From assembly GCF_014898055.3 (NCBI RefSeq), contig NW_023603184.1, positions 35,339,359 to 35,403,358 of the forward strand: a stretch of 64,000 nucleotides of DNA, written 5' to 3'. The translations under genes and the position numbers were made by a program. This document shows, one piece after another, positions 1 through 12,102 of this stretch. Below the pieces are notes generated by a model that was given only the letters and a program-made list of their open reading frames with translations, had not been told where the DNA came from and made no database searches. Every line of letters starts with the position of its first letter. The first letter of the stretch is position 1. This DNA is from Talpa occidentalis. Taxonomy: Eukaryota; Chordata; Mammalia; Eulipotyphla; Talpidae.

Positions 1-19
1 GGTAGTTAACAGTCATTTA

Positions 20-400
20 AAGTTTTCCACTTTTTGGCTATTAACGCTACCCTGAACATCTGTACACAAATTTTGCTGGAAAAGTCACCTTTAATGTTTT
101 TTATATAGTCCTAGGGTTGGAATTGTTGGGTCATAGGGTGGTTCTGTTTTAACTTTTTGCCACACTGTCTTCCATGATGTATGTACCCATTTATACTTCT
201 ACCTGCAATGTGCAATGATACCAATGTATTCAGCTCATTATAAACACTTGTCATTCTCTGCTATTTAATTTATATTTAGTCATTACAGTGGGTGTGAACT
301 GATATCTCATTGTGATTTTGATTTGAATTCTTTAATGGCTAATGATGTCAAATATAGTTTCTTGAGCTTGTTAGTCATTGGTTGTGAGTAAAAATATGTG
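20..400 (-). mobile_element. Old L1 fragment (ORF2 3' region), antisense
   Basis: On the minus strand this matches the usual late ORF2/3' part of mammalian L1 at a diverged level: the 'gttgggtcatagggtggttctgtttt' type of stretch and the 'tatctcattgtgattttgatttg' type of stretch are recognisable on the plus strand. It has many small differences from young L1, so it is an old relic. The boundaries are approximate and no target-site duplication was found. Confidence 0.6.
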
Positions 401-772
401 TACATATATATTCCAGGAGTGAGCAACAATGGACTTACAATCTGAAATTATAATTACTACTTGGAAACAGGATGAACTCCATTTCTTTTTTTCATGAAAA
501 TAAGCAAATACATTTATTTATCCTACTAAGTTATTTAGGCTGGTACGTTTGTTTTAGGCTAATCCTTCACAGCAGTTAAAAGGAAAAAATTCATAGAAAA
601 ATTGGCAGTAATGCCAATGATATTGAAATTCTCAAAACATGTACCTAGAAGTAGACCATTCAACAAACTCCAATTTCTGAGGCCAGAATAGTAGTGCCAG
701 AATGATTGGCTTCTGTTTAACAGCTACCTAGAAGCATCATTCCTCATCTCTTCTCTCCTGGAAAATCTCTAC
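401..772. other. Intergenic, nothing recognised
   Basis: This is AT-rich sequence downstream of the first receptor gene and holds its presumed 3' UTR. I see no gene or clear repeat in it. Confidence 0.5.
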
Positions 773-1741
773 TCATATGCTATGGGATTTGGAATCCTTA
801 GAACCTGAAAGGATCCTGATGACACAGTCTCGTATCTGCTTGGTTTTCACTCCATAGACAATAGGATTCATAGTGGGAGGCAAGAGAAGATAAATATTGG
901 CCACGATGATGTGGCAAGATGGAGGGATTGTGTGGCCTCCGAAGCGATGGGAGAAAAAGGAAAAGAAAGCAGGGCTATAGGAGAAAACGATGGCACAGAT
1001 GTGGGCAGTGCAGGTGCTGAAGGCCTTCTGCCGAGCATCTGCTGAGGAGAGGCTGACCACTGCCCGCAGGATCATGGTATAGGAGACCGTGATACACAGG
1101 ATGTCAAAGCCCCCAATCAGGAGAGCAACCATTAGACCATAAATCGCATTGACCTTGATATTTCCACAAGATAACTTGGCTACAGACATGTGGTCACAGT
1201 AGGTGTGAGGTATCATATTACCTCTGCAGTAGGGCAGACGTTTGGTGAGGAAAGTGAAGGGGATGACGAGCAACACTCCTCTCAGGAAAGTGGCAAGGCC
1301 AACCTTGACAATGACTGGGTTGGTGAGGATAGTGGAATAGCGCAGAGGGTAACAGATGGCCACGTAGCGGTCCAGGGCCATGAGCATGAGCACCCCGGAC
1401 TCCATGCCTGTGAAGCTGTGGATGAAGAACATCTGGACCAAGCATTCTTCAAAGCTGATTTCCTTGAGATGAAACCAGAAGATGCAAAGACCTTTAGGTA
1501 TTGAACTAGAGCACATGACGAGGTCAGTTAGGGAAAGCATGGCCAAGAAGTAGTACATTGGCTTGTGCAAGGAATCCTCATAATGAATGAGGCAGAGGAG
1601 TCCACAGTTCCCTACCATAGCCACCACATACATGGAGCAAAATGGGAAGGAAATCCACACCTGTATGTCTTCCAATCCTGGTACTCCATTCAGAATAAAT
1701 GAAGCTGGAGTAACGTCTGTTTTGTTCAGCATTCTGATCAT
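773..1741 (-). CDS. OR52N4: Olfactory receptor, OR52N4-like
   Basis: Single-exon class I odorant receptor of 322 residues, a Golf-coupled seven-helix receptor expected in olfactory cilia. The N-terminus has an N-K-T glycosylation site at 6-8. GN of helix 1 is at 44-45, LHKPMY at 58-63, D-R-Y at 124-126, the extracellular disulfide pair probably Cys100-Cys182, with Cys172 and Cys192 also present. S-Y of helix 5 is at 220-221, K-A-F-S-T-C at 239-244 and N-P-I-V-Y at 292-296. The stretch from residue 12 to 50 and the last 12 residues closely match human OR52N4 as I remember it, so the assignment rests on recall. A second in-frame ATG at 1732 could also start. The minus strand upstream has a pyrimidine tract and AG with the exon beginning at 1771, or alternatively at 1749. 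It is intact and ends in a normal short tail. Confidence 0.93.
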   Translation of the reverse strand: MIRMLNKTDVTPASFILNGVPGLEDIQVWISFPFCSMYVVAMVGNCGLLCLIHYEDSLHKPMYYFLAMLSLTDLVMCSSSIPKGLCIFWFHLKEISFEECLVQMFFIHSFTGMESGVLMLMALDRYVAICYPLRYSTILTNPVIVKVGLATFLRGVLLVIPFTFLTKRLPYCRGNMIPHTYCDHMSVAKLSCGNIKVNAIYGLMVALLIGGFDILCITVSYTMILRAVVSLSSADARQKAFSTCTAHICAIVFSYSPAFFSFFSHRFGGHTIPPSCHIIVANIYLLLPPTMNPIVYGVKTKQIRDCVIRILSGSKDSKSHSI

Positions 1742-1771
1742 CAGTTAGGCTGAAATTTTATGTGGATTTTC

Positions 1772-2508
1772 CTAGAATTAAAAAAAAGAGAAGAGGAAAA
1801 TATGGTACTATCTGCCACTAATCGCCATATTTAATGCATTTTAGTGATGAAGCAATCACATTTTCAGAGAGTTGGGGAGTAACATATTTGTTCATTTGTT
1901 GTTTATCTATTCATTGATTCATTTAACAAATTCTAATTCAGCAATCCAAGTCCTTATCACAGATGCCGACTGTACATTACATTTTAAAAAGGCAAGTTCC
2001 TATCGTCATGTATTTATCATCAAATATAATTGTGTAGACTTCTAAAGGGACTTTTATCAGGATTCCTTAACTGACAGTAATTTTATGCATCTGAGACAAC
2101 ATTAAGCCTTCTAATTTATGCTAAAGAAACACTGTAGACTATAGAGAAAAAAAATTTTGATAAATATTTCTGGATTAGTGAGATCTATATAAGGTAAAAA
2201 GAAACACATCTTATTCCCTAAATCATAACATACAAAAGGCCAATTTTAGAATATTGTTACAGCTAATTATGAAATGCAAGTATGCGTTCCCTTTGATATT
2301 TTGAGGAGATCAAGATTATTTAAAAACGGGAAACACATCCATTAAAAAATGACAGATTGAATCATTTAAATCAATTAAATTAAATTTATGAATGAAAAGA
2401 TATAAAACAAGAAAATATAAGCTGCAGACTAGAAGATACAATGTATGTCTCCAACAAAAATGTATATCAAAAGTGGATAAAATGCTACAATATTAAAAAG
2501 AAAAAGGG
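1772..2508. other. Intergenic, nothing recognised
   Basis: This is the 5' flank of the OR52N4-like gene. It is AT-rich with no recognisable repeat or gene. The receptor's promoter and non-coding first exon may lie in or beyond it, but I cannot point to them. Confidence 0.4.
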
Positions 2509-2757
2509 GGGCCTCCCTGGTGGTGAAGGATGTTAAGATGCAACCTTATGAAGCTATCCGCAGCCAGGGAGCTACCCACATGGTGCAGAAGACCTCTCCT
2601 GACTCGCCCGGTGCTCCCCTCAGCAGTGTATTTCAGTCAATCTTCCTGTTCCGTCCCCCACTCTGTCTCTGGTGAACCCTCTCACCCCTCCCCCCGACAC
2701 CTCTGGCCTGTACCCTGGTTCTTCTATGCATAAATAAATAAATATTAAAAAAAAGAA
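2509..2757 (+). mobile_element. tRNA-derived SINE, old lineage
   Basis: It has the GGGCCTCCCTGGTGG head, the conserved body (GACCTCTCCTG, GCTCCCCTCAGCAGTGTA, CTCTGTCTCTGGTGAA) and a CATAAATAAATAAATATT-A tail. The tRNA part is shortened after the A box. The CTCTGTCTCTGG form of the body marks the older lineage. Confidence 0.85.
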
Positions 2758-2869
2758 AAGGGAATAGAAAGGGATGGATTATTTAAACCTATATTATACA
2801 AAAGAGGAATAAAATTTCAATAAATGCAAAGTCACAGACTTTCATAGTCATCAAGAAAATAAACACAAG

Positions 2870-3151
2870 GGCCTCCCCGGTGGCGCAGTGGTTGAGCGCT
2901 GGGTTGCGAAGCTGCCTGCAGCCTCTGTAGCGCCGGTTCGACCCCGGCTGCTCCCCGGCCACCGGAGGAGGGTCCCACATGGCGCACAGACCTCTCCTGC
3001 CGCCCGCTGCTCCCCTCAGCAGTGTACTTCGGTCCTTCTGCCTGCTCTGCTCCCCGCTCTGGCTCTGGTGAATTCTCTCACCCTCCCGTGCTTCTGACTG
3101 TACCCAGTGCTTGTATAAATAAATAAATAAATCTTTAAAAAAAAAGAAAAA
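2870..3151 (+). mobile_element. tRNA-derived SINE, young GC-rich lineage
   Basis: Full-length copy: A box in TGGCGCAGTGGTTGAGCG, B box in GGTTCGACCCC, GC-rich body ending CTGACTGTACCCAGTGCTTG, then (TAAA)n and ATCTTTA(n). It is flanked by a perfect direct repeat AAACACAAG at 2861-2869 and 3152-3160. Confidence 0.92.
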
Positions 3152-3427
3152 AAACACAAGAGGAAAAATAAAAGAAAATAAACACAAATTAAATCTTCAC
3201 AACATAGCACTACACACCAAATTAACAGCTAAAATTTAAAAAATGGCAAGTATTGATGATGATATGGAACAATTGTAATTTTCATTTGCTGCTGGTAAGA
3301 CCATAGAGTTGAACGATTCTTGGCATAACTTGTAATGATCAACATGTATGACTGTCAGTTTCATTTGTAACAAAACTCCCAACACTTTGTCACCAGAAAA
3401 CACCAATTACAAAGTTTAGAGCAATAT

Positions 3428-3932
3428 ATGCAGCGCTATTTATAAAAGGTAAAATCTGGAAACAACCCAAATGCCCAAAAATAGACGATTAGATCAAGAA
3501 GATGTGGTGTATATACACTATGGAATATTACTCAGCAATCAAGAAGATAACCTCATGACATTCGCAGCAACATGGATGGAGCTAGAAGGAATTATGCTCA
3601 GTGAAATAAGTCAGAGGAAAAGAAAAATATCAGATGGTTTCACTTATAGAGGAATATAGGGGAACCAAATAAGACATAAGGGTAAAAAAATAATAACAGT
3701 ACAAAACACAACACAACAAAATAAAAACAGACAATTATAAGCCAGAGACATCCTGCAGGGGAGGAGGAGGGAGAGGGATGAGAAGGAGGGAGGGAGGAGC
3801 ATAGGGGACTGAGGTGATGGTGCACAGGTGCATTGGTGTAGGAAATTCTACAGGGACCACATATGGGGGGGAAGCAAACATTTAAAAATGAACAATGATG
3901 TAAAATATATATAAATAAATATATTTTTAAAA
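3428..3932 (+). mobile_element. 5'-truncated L1 (ORF2 end plus 3' UTR)
   Basis: The translated stretch around 3471-3657 is the L1 ORF2 C-terminus, with the familiar A-A-T-W-M-x-L-E-x-I-M-L-S-E-I-S segment. A G-rich 3' UTR and an AT-rich tail follow. A perfect 17-bp target-site duplication AAAGTTTAGAGCAATAT flanks it at 3411-3427 and 3933-3949, which fixes the insertion at about 505 bp. Confidence 0.9.
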
Positions 3933-3949
3933 AAAGTTTAGAGCAATAT

Positions 3950-6150
3950 GATCTATAGTATTTTAGTAATTTAATACTAGAAATTACTTAAATGTCCATC
4001 CATTCATGTCAGTTGAGTAAATTTTGATTTCTTCCCACAAGTAAATTCCACATAACAATGAGCATAAACAATTTACAACTACATCCATTTTATGGATAAA
4101 TCTCACAAACTTAATTTTTTAAACTATATGCAAAATAGTAGTTAATTCTTGATGCTGTTTATATACAAAACATGAACCAAATTAATTAAACATTTAGGAG
4201 AGTGTTTTTCCTAAGTAGGAGACTGAAAATTGGAAGGAAGCCTGAGATAAAGAGGTCTTGTGAGATATTGGGGCTATTCCCTTTCTTAATCAAGTTCTGA
4301 AGATTATGGCCTTCTTAGTTTTCTTAGTAGGGGCCACCCATATTTAGTGATTCTGGTTTTTTTTGTTTTTCAAATCTTTTTTTTTAGATATTTTGTGGAA
4401 TCAAGTGGATGCATTTGTTTTCCTCATATCCGTCTCAGTCTTGCTTGATTCAGATTCTATTAATTAACAATGAGTAGATTTTTTTAATGCAGAATTATCA
4501 GAAAGTAAATTTTATAGCTTCATAATTCCAAATTATTATCAATAGATGCCCATTAATATTTTATACAGTCTTCAAAAAATTTGATATCACAGACTTAATT
4601 TAAAGATTTACAGGAATAAATCATGTAGCAAAGAATAAAAAGAACAGGTTTTCTCTGATCTACTTTGTATGGACTTCTGAAGAAGTCACACAAGAGTAAC
4701 TCTAAAGGAAGTTAAGTGATCATGAATAAATCTGTCAATGAAGGAGTCATATACTGGAGACAACTGTAGCCAATTATTTTTCACTTGAGTCTTAGAGAAC
4801 TTGAAAGATATATAGGGTAGGGCTAGGAGATGCTTTTGATTTTAGTTAATAAACAAAAGTTACTTGTTTGTTATATTGAAGAAACTGCCATTGTATATTT
4901 ATGTTTAAATCTAGACTCATAATCTCTCCTACAACTAGATTGTTTTTCAAGTATTTTTTTATTTGGATAGAGATCCAATCAGTCAAACCAGAAACTAATA
5001 AACCAGACTCTACAGCCACAGGCATTTGTTCCTTATTGTGCTGATTTCTTGCCATTACTCATTCAAATGGCCCTCCTCTCCTTCCTGCTATTGCCTTAGT
5101 CTTGTGACCTAGTCTGTCTATCTCCCCAAGTACTTTTTTTTTGCAAGTAATCAGATCTTCTTAAAATTGTCATTTCTTTGCTTAAAATAACCCATCTCCT
5201 CACACTTTCTTTGTAATAAAGTTCAAATTCCTTCCTTTAGAGAACAAAAAACACTCTTAGAGATAAACAAATCCATTCAGTATCACTGCTTGGTTTTAAC
5301 TTCCTTGTATCCTGCATTACAAATACACACAAGTATTTGTAGTTTTTGAGGTGTCTAAAGTCAATATTTTTGTCATGGTAAAAGCTATTGTAGATTTATA
5401 AACAAGAAAAAAATACACTGAAAATTATGTTTTAAAACACAAAGCATGAAAATTTTAAATGGAGAATTTTAAAGTAGAATTATTAAGAATTTAATTATAT
5501 TGGAGGGATTTATTATTACTATAACTACTTATAAATAAATAAAAAAATTTATGGAAGAAATTAAAGCTCTACTGTGGCATCAACAACAAAAGATTGATAT
5601 TAACAACTAGAAGCATATTTTTGCTGCCTCAATGTCTGAATAAACATATACTGCCTAATAATCATCCTTTTTAAATGGTGTATATAATTTGATAAATAGT
5701 AAAATCATCTAAATTTATTCATAGAAAACTTTATTAAATCAAAAATACAAAGAGTTAGAAATGAAGCTAGATTAACACTGGACTTTTATATGAGTGTTTT
5801 AGAGGATCTCAGTACAATAACTCCATTTCAAGAACTTCAAAGTATGTAATCTATTTGACCGCACAAGGCCTGGTATTTCTGCCAAACACTTACTTATTAC
5901 TATGCATCCTTATATCAAATAGATAGCCTTGTATCTTTGATATTTCCCCCCCCCCCCTTTTTAAACTGCCTTTTCTTGATTGATATTTGTGGTAAGAGAA
6001 TAGGCAGGTTCGAGCTCATGGAAAGAAAAGAATCTTATTAAAACTTTTACATAATTAGAAGTTAGCAGTATTGAAAATGTGAGTCTAGGATGTAAAAGAG
6101 TTAAGATATTAATCCTGAAGAATCTGGCAGTTATTTATAGATGAGGTAAC
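3950..6150. other. Intergenic, nothing recognised
   Basis: About 2.2 kb of AT-rich sequence. The only simple feature is a poly-C run near 5947-5957. No gene or repeat was identified; old relics may be present. Confidence 0.4.
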
Positions 6151-6152
6151 TT

Positions 6153-6341
6153 CTAGAGCATCTTAAGAAACTTATATTTTCTAATTCTAACCCTAATCCC
6201 ATTGAAAAGTCTCTCCAAGCTTCCATGCCCTGCTAGGGCAGAGGAGAAGGCCAGTCTCTTATGTAGAATGTTGCCAAAACAATATAATAAAGGGTTAAGG
6301 AAGAACGATTGGATGCTTAAGGATTTAGCCAATAGAACCAC
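6153..6341 (-). pseudogene. Possible GPCR helix-7 fragment
   Basis: The minus-strand reading contains F-F-L-N-P-L-L-Y-C-F followed by a basic stretch, which looks like the N-P-x-x-Y end of helix 7 and the start of a rhodopsin-class receptor tail. It does not match the olfactory form (usually N-P-I-I/V-Y-G). The upstream reading is broken by stops in every frame and I could not find helix 5 or 6. It may be a decayed non-olfactory GPCR or pure chance. Confidence 0.15.
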
Positions 6342-6862
6342 TTCAAGGTTTTAGTACTTACTGTGGTTATGAGCAGACACTCACATCCAGGGCTAGTGAT
6401 GGCAGAGGTTTCTACTGAACAAAGACACAACTTTTTGAGAAATGATCTTTCACATGAGATGAAGATGACTCCTCAGCTGATTCACAATATAGAAACTATG
6501 AGCTTCTGGAATGTATGGAGAGTAGTAAGCAGTTCAGTGATCTAAGGAAAATAAACCTCCTTTGGAGATATGAAGAGAGAAAGGCCCACAGAGAAAGCCG
6601 AATTCCTAGGATGTTAAATCCCAAAAGACAGGGAAGGAGATTAAGTCTGAGACATCTTTCCAATTGTGTAAGCTGAGAACTTACACAAACAGAAAAATAT
6701 GCTCATTTATGAAACCAAGATGGACCAAAAAAAGCCAGGCTGTTTTATTAGGGTGTTTGTATTATTGCTGAGTCCAAAAGCTTAGAGAATTCTAAATTCT
6801 CTGGTTAGAGGCTGTTTTTTTAAAAAACACACTCTCCGAAAGGTGAAAGTATTCACTCATTC

Positions 6863-7335
6863 TGCTATAGAGCAACCCCGATATTAAACGGGTTCCTGGC
6901 TGTGGGTCCTCACCCGCGCGCTTTAAAGGGACTTATGAATACTCTACTACAGACACACGCAAAAGGGTTAATAAAAGGTTTATTTACAAGAGAAAAAGAA
7001 ATAAGGAAAATGTGCAACTCAGGGAGAAAATAGGGAAATAAAGTCTTTAATGCGTCCTACCCGATCCGACGACCTGGAAACCCCAAAGTCACTCTCAGAG
7101 CTAGACGGACGCCGCAAGCTGGCCGAGGGCCCCAAAATGGAGAGCCCCCCAAAGCCCACGTGTCTGCCTTTTGTATCCACCTGGCTGCTTAACCCCACCC
7201 TCAGGTCCCAGCCACCTTCCCTTTGGTGGTGATGGGATTTGGAGTTCCCAGTGTCTTTGGCTTTGACCTGGGGTGGGGGTGGAGTCCACAAAGCCTGTAT
7301 GGAATTTGCTTTGGGACTGCCTTTTCCCCCTAACA
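6863..7335 (-). mobile_element. Solo LTR, class I ERV-like (4-bp TSD)
   Basis: On the minus strand the element starts TGTTAGGGGG and ends CTATAGCA, so it has TG...CA termini. It is flanked by the 4-bp direct repeat ATTC at 6859-6862 and 7336-7339. It carries a TATA-like GATACAAAAGG, an ATTAAAG polyadenylation-like signal near 7050, and a U5-like segment. A 4-bp duplication fits gammaretrovirus-like (class I) elements. No internal viral genes adjoin it, so it is a solo LTR. Confidence 0.75.
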
Positions 7336-7339
7336 ATTC

Positions 7340-8535
7340 CAAAAACATATTTAGTTCCTACGTGGAACACATAAAATGATCAAAAAAACTGTAGTGGTGC
7401 TTGTCTTCATGGAAATTGAGGTCTAGATGGGGTATGGAGATAAAATACTAAATAAACAAAAGTCATTATAGCAGGATAAATGCCTTGAAGCAAAACTACC
7501 AAAAGATATGACAGCGTAAAATGGGAGAGTCTGTACAGTCTTGCTGTCCGAGGAGGATTTCTTGAAAAAACAGCAGCTTGTGGTTAGGTCAAATGTTTGA
7601 GTAAGAGTTAACTAAGGTGTGTATTTGGTGGAGGAAAAGGGGAAGAAATGCGAGCGATCATGTCACATTTGATGTAATAAAAGAGAATCTGGCTTAAGTC
7701 CTAAAGTGTGGTGGAAAATGACATATGACAGAAAATAGACCTGTTGCAGAAACAAGTTCATTGGAATCCAGCTCACCTCCAGAATGCCCAGACACTGATA
7801 ACTACCTAAACGTGTGTGTGTGTACACATGTGTGCACGTGTGAATGCATGTGTGCACGAATATATTGATCAAAATGCGTGTACGTGTATGCAGAAAGACG
7901 GCTGGATATAGATCAGAAAAGAGTTATTTTAATGGAAACTAATACCACTTTAGAGCTTGGTTCATTTCCCAATAAAGTTTTGCGAAGGTCCTGGGGCAAC
8001 AAGTTGAATACATTTATTTAAATAATGTGAATGATTTATTCACACAGTCATTCATTAAGTTACTATTTTAAAATTAATTTTCATAATACATTTTTTGGTT
8101 TTTCCTTGCAGTAGTATTTATCAGTGTATCTTTAAAATTCATTAACATGAATATATGTCCAGGTAAATACATTAATAGTAATAAGATGATATGTCATTAT
8201 TCACAAATTACACAATTAATAATAGACAACTAGCATATTGAATGTTCTTCCAAAGAGAATTTATAAGACCACATAAGTGTTTATTAAATAGATGGAGATT
8301 TTATATTTTTTTTCTAATTTTGATGACCAGATTATTTTTTTATAATAAATATGTAACAATAAATGTATTTTTTGTGAAAAAGTGGATATGATATTTTACT
8401 GGGTAAAAAACTAGCCAACCCTTTCCTCAGGAGAGACACATAATATTTTTCAAGTTTGTTCCCTTCACAAAGATTTTTGAGAAGGTCTTATATAAAGCAA
8501 ATTCCTTATAATGTATAGAGTTTCCATTCTGTCAT
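7340..8535. other. Intergenic with imperfect TG-rich tract
   Basis: No gene was seen. An imperfect alternating purine-pyrimidine tract (TG/CA rich) lies at about 7811-7890. The remainder is unrecognised AT-rich DNA. Confidence 0.4.
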
Positions 8536-8551
8536 GCTTAGAGCAATTTTA

Positions 8552-9110
8552 TTTTTTAATTTTTTTTTTTTTAAATATTAAATTTTATTTTTATATTCCC
8601 CCATACAATTGCAAACGCCCCATTCTGACCCCAATCCTTCCCCTCCCGCCCCCCACCCCCCAAAAAGTGTCTCTGGTTCATAGTTTTTTGTTGATTTTGA
8701 TTTTCACTTTCTTATATTCATTTTCCTGGTCCCTTATTTAAGTTTTCTAGATTCCTGCTATGAGTGAGACCATCCGGTATTTTTCTTTTTCTTTTTGGCT
8801 TATTTCGCTGAGCATGATCCCTTCCAGTGCCATCCATGTTGCTGCAAATTGCATGTGTTTATCTTTTTTGAATGCTGAGTAATATTCCATGGTATATATG
8901 TACCACATCTTCTTGATCCAGTCATCTATTTTTGGGCATTTGGGTTGTTTCCAAAGCTTAGCTATTGTAAACAGTGCTGCTATAAACATAGGAGTGCAGG
9001 TGCTCTTTGGAATTGATGTTTCTGTGTCCTTTGGGTAAATACCTAGGAGTGGAATTGCTGGATCATATGGAAGCTCTATGTTTAGTAGGTCCAGAAATCT
9101 CCACACAGCT
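8552..9110 (-). mobile_element. Young 5'-truncated L1 with ORF2 C-terminus
   Basis: The minus strand encodes the last ~119 codons of L1 ORF2 without a break (L-P-Y-D-P-A-I-P-L-L-G-I-Y, then W-I-K-K-M-W-Y-I-Y-T-M-E-Y-Y-S-A) at about 9106-8747. A short C-rich/G-rich 3' UTR and an A-rich tail follow. A perfect 16-bp duplication GCTTAGAGCAATTTTA lies at 8536-8551 and 9111-9126. The open frame and perfect duplication suggest recent insertion. Confidence 0.93.
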
Positions 9111-9126
9111 GCTTAGAGCAATTTTA

Positions 9127-10070
9127 ACTGGAGAAGTCTATACCAATTTTATTAGAGATATTTATATATCATTAATATTTGTAATTGTTTATTATCTAGA
9201 GAGTGACTATGTTTTTATTGCTAACTTTATTGCACTTAATTTTGGAAAATTGGTTTTATTATTTCTTCCTCGTGGACTTCAATAAAGCTTTGTTTTTGAT
9301 CTAATAAAATTTCTTTGAGTACAAGAAGGAAAATACAGACATAGAAGGAGAGCTAGGATTGTGTAATACCACAGAAACTGCAGCCAATATAATTTGGAGT
9401 AGATATGTCTTGCTATTATGCAGTGCATTGTAAGGTAGTCCAAATGAAAAAGATTCCAGGTGACTTTGATAACAGATATTTGACTTTGACAATGGACAAT
9501 TCCCAATCCCAATCCCAATTTATGATTTAAGTCAGATTATAATGAAGACAAGGAGTAGAAATCAAAACAGAAATAATTGGCTCCAAAAATAATTTCAGGA
9601 AACTGAATAAGGAAAAGTCCTTAAGGTCAAGGAAAATCTTGCCATTGGCTAAAAGTGCCAATAAAATCAAATAAGCTGTGACACAAGAAATAGAAGTAAA
9701 TGATGGTCTGAGCGCCAATGAATATGATTTGAAAAGCGCTTCATCAGAAATAAGGAATTTGTAATAGATGAATGCAGTGAGTCTTCACTTAATGCCATCA
9801 GTAGCTTTTTGAAAACTGCAACTTTAAGTGAAATGACAAATAACAAAAAATCCGATTGATTCCACTTCAGTTGGAATTTACTGTTGTAAGAAATGATGTT
9901 ATCCAAGGGCCTGCTATACAGGAAAGGAGGAAATAATGGCTGCATATGTCACAAGGACATGTGAGGAGTAGAAACGAGAGTGTTTACTTCCAATAAATTA
10001 ATTTTCCTTCATGGAATGGAAATTAGGGCAATCTGGAAACCATGATGCACAGGAGATCTATAAGTATACC
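9127..10070. other. Intergenic, nothing recognised
   Basis: Unrecognised AT-rich sequence between two L1 copies in the same orientation. Confidence 0.4.
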
Positions 10071-10074
10071 AATT

Positions 10075-10655
10075 TATTTTTTTTAAATAATAAATTTTAT
10101 TTTTATATTCCCCCATACAATTGCAACCCCCCCATTCTGACCCCAATCCCTCCCCTCCCACCCCCCATCCCCCAAAAAGTGTCTCTGGTTCATAGTTTTT
10201 TGTTGATTTTGATTTTCACTTTCTTATAGTTATTCATTTTCCTGGTCCCTTATTTAAGTTTTCTAGATTCCTGCTATGAGTGAGACCATCCGGTATTTTT
10301 CTTTTTCTTTCTGGCTTATTTCGCTGAGCATGATCCCTTCCGGCGCCATCCATGTTGCTGCAAATTGCATGTGTTTATCTTTTTTGAATGCTGAGTAATA
10401 TTCCATGGTGTATATGTACCACATCTTCTTGATCCAGTCATCTATTTTTGGGCATTAGGGTTGTTTCCAAAGCTTAGCTATTGTAAATAGTGCTGCTATA
10501 AACACAGGGGTGCAGGTGCTCTTTGGAATTGATGTTTCTGTGTCCTTTGGGTAAATACCTAGGAGTGGAATTGCTGGATCATATGGAAGATCTATGTTTA
10601 GTAGGTCCATAAATCTCCACACAGCTCTCCACTGTGGTTGGACCAGTGATTGCAA
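10075..10655 (-). mobile_element. 5'-truncated L1, near-identical to the 8.5-9.1 kb copy
   Basis: Same ORF2 C-terminus and 3' UTR as the copy at 8552-9110, beginning slightly further upstream (L-V-Q-P-Q-W-R-A-V-W-R-F). The frame is interrupted before the end of ORF2, around 10455. I found no convincing target-site duplication. The two copies in tandem orientation about 1.5 kb apart are similar enough to mispair. Confidence 0.88.
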
Positions 10656-12102
10656 ACCATGTAGAAGGTAAAACCACAGCCCTTTAACAATGAACTCTAA
10701 TTAAAATGAGAAATTATGAACAAATGGTTTTCCAAATCATTCCACACTTTGAGGATGACACGGAACACAGAATTGATCCAGACTTGGGGACAGCTGAACT
10801 ATGATATTTAGAATTTTATAAAACTATTTAAAATCTGCTAAGAATAATTCATTTTGAGATTAGAATGAAAACCAGCGCTGTCAATTTTTCTATAGAACAG
10901 TGGAATGCTTGTTTTTATTTTGAAAATTAAACAATGTTCATCATTTCTGATTGAATTCTAATATTTTCAAACTATTCCCCCATGTGAATTATCAGAATCA
11001 AAATATTTATATTTCTGAGAATAGAAGCTTTGAAAGCTGGCACTCAGTGTTCTGTCCTGAGAATTAATATTCTCCAAGCGTGACAGGTCTGAATTTCCAG
11101 CAGTGGGTTCTGTGTCTCCTCCACCTAACAACATGGATGGCATGGTGAGTGGAGGACAAACAGATAATGTATGTGTCAATATGTTCAAAATTAAAACACT
11201 AAAATTGCTAATGAAATGTATTAGGGTCATTGTCCAAAGCTTTTCTTTTTGGAAAACAGAAGACTCAGAACATAGAGCAACAAATTTCCAATCCCAGTTT
11301 CACAAACACAGTCAACAACTTTGCACTACAACGTGTTAGCTAGAATTAAGAAACTAAGATCAATTTGGTCCTCTTATAAATAAATTGTAAAATCAATGAG
11401 ACCTCCTACTCTGGTTTGAGAAAGTGACTGTCTTTTATAGGTTCAGAGATAAGAGTCAAATGACTTTTAAAAGGTACTTCCAGTTGTATGTACACTGCTT
11501 GTCAGGGACTGATAGGATTATATTTGTGGGATGAATATACAAAATTTAGAAGCAGAGTTATTCTTGACCTCTCCCATGCCCTTACCTGTTGAAGTCTTAT
11601 TCTTCTGAACCACAGGATATTAGATTTCAAGCCCTTGCACTGCTATTTGTTAATATTGTGGGTATTGGTGAATCCCTTCCTCTTTTTGGTTTCAGGTTTT
11701 GATAGAGAAATACAGGACTTATGCAAAAGCATGTAAATGCCTTACAACTTCATTTCCTTTAACTGTGACTGTATGAGCCCATCTTCTGATCTTTGTAGAG
11801 GGTAACACAGCAGCTCTAGCCTAAAGCATGAGGTTAGAAATCCATGCCTGGAGTTTTGAGAGGGCCAAGAAATGAGGAAATCCCCTAGGATTATTCAGAG
11901 ACACTTTTAACCTAGATTGCAACTTAAACATGCTGAAATATCTTGACATCTTCCGTGATTTATTATTCTTGGAAATGACCTAGGACATTCTATGGAGGAC
12001 ATAATCCCCCAATTGAAATCTCTTTCCAGTCTCAAATACTGAAGATTATACAATTTGGAAAGCCTCTTTACTGTTGCACTAAGTTCCTTTTATCTTCCTG
12101 AA
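10656..12102. other. Intergenic, nothing recognised
   Basis: Downstream flank of the second receptor gene. No gene or repeat was identified with confidence. Confidence 0.4.

Noticed and set aside
1190..1504. Plus-strand frames opposite OR genes (1190-1504, 12520-13200, 44544-44938, 50089-50967, 59122-59527).
   Set aside because: Antisense shadows of GC-rich OR coding sequence. They have no domain and no independent signals.
2789..3210. Open frames of 60-130 codons over SINE copies, repeated at many loci (for example 14133-14527, 32414-32866, 46428-46775, 56153-56743).
   Set aside because: They are all translations of the SINE body on one strand or the other and recur wherever a SINE lies. 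They are not genes.
7019..7370. Two overlapping 89- and 109-codon minus-strand frames at 7019-7370.
   Set aside because: They lie wholly in the solo LTR at 6863-7335, in a GC-richer patch, and resemble no protein.
8747..9106. 119-codon open frame at 8747-9106 as a host gene.
   Set aside because: It is the C-terminal end of L1 ORF2, truncated at the 5' side and bounded by a target-site duplication.
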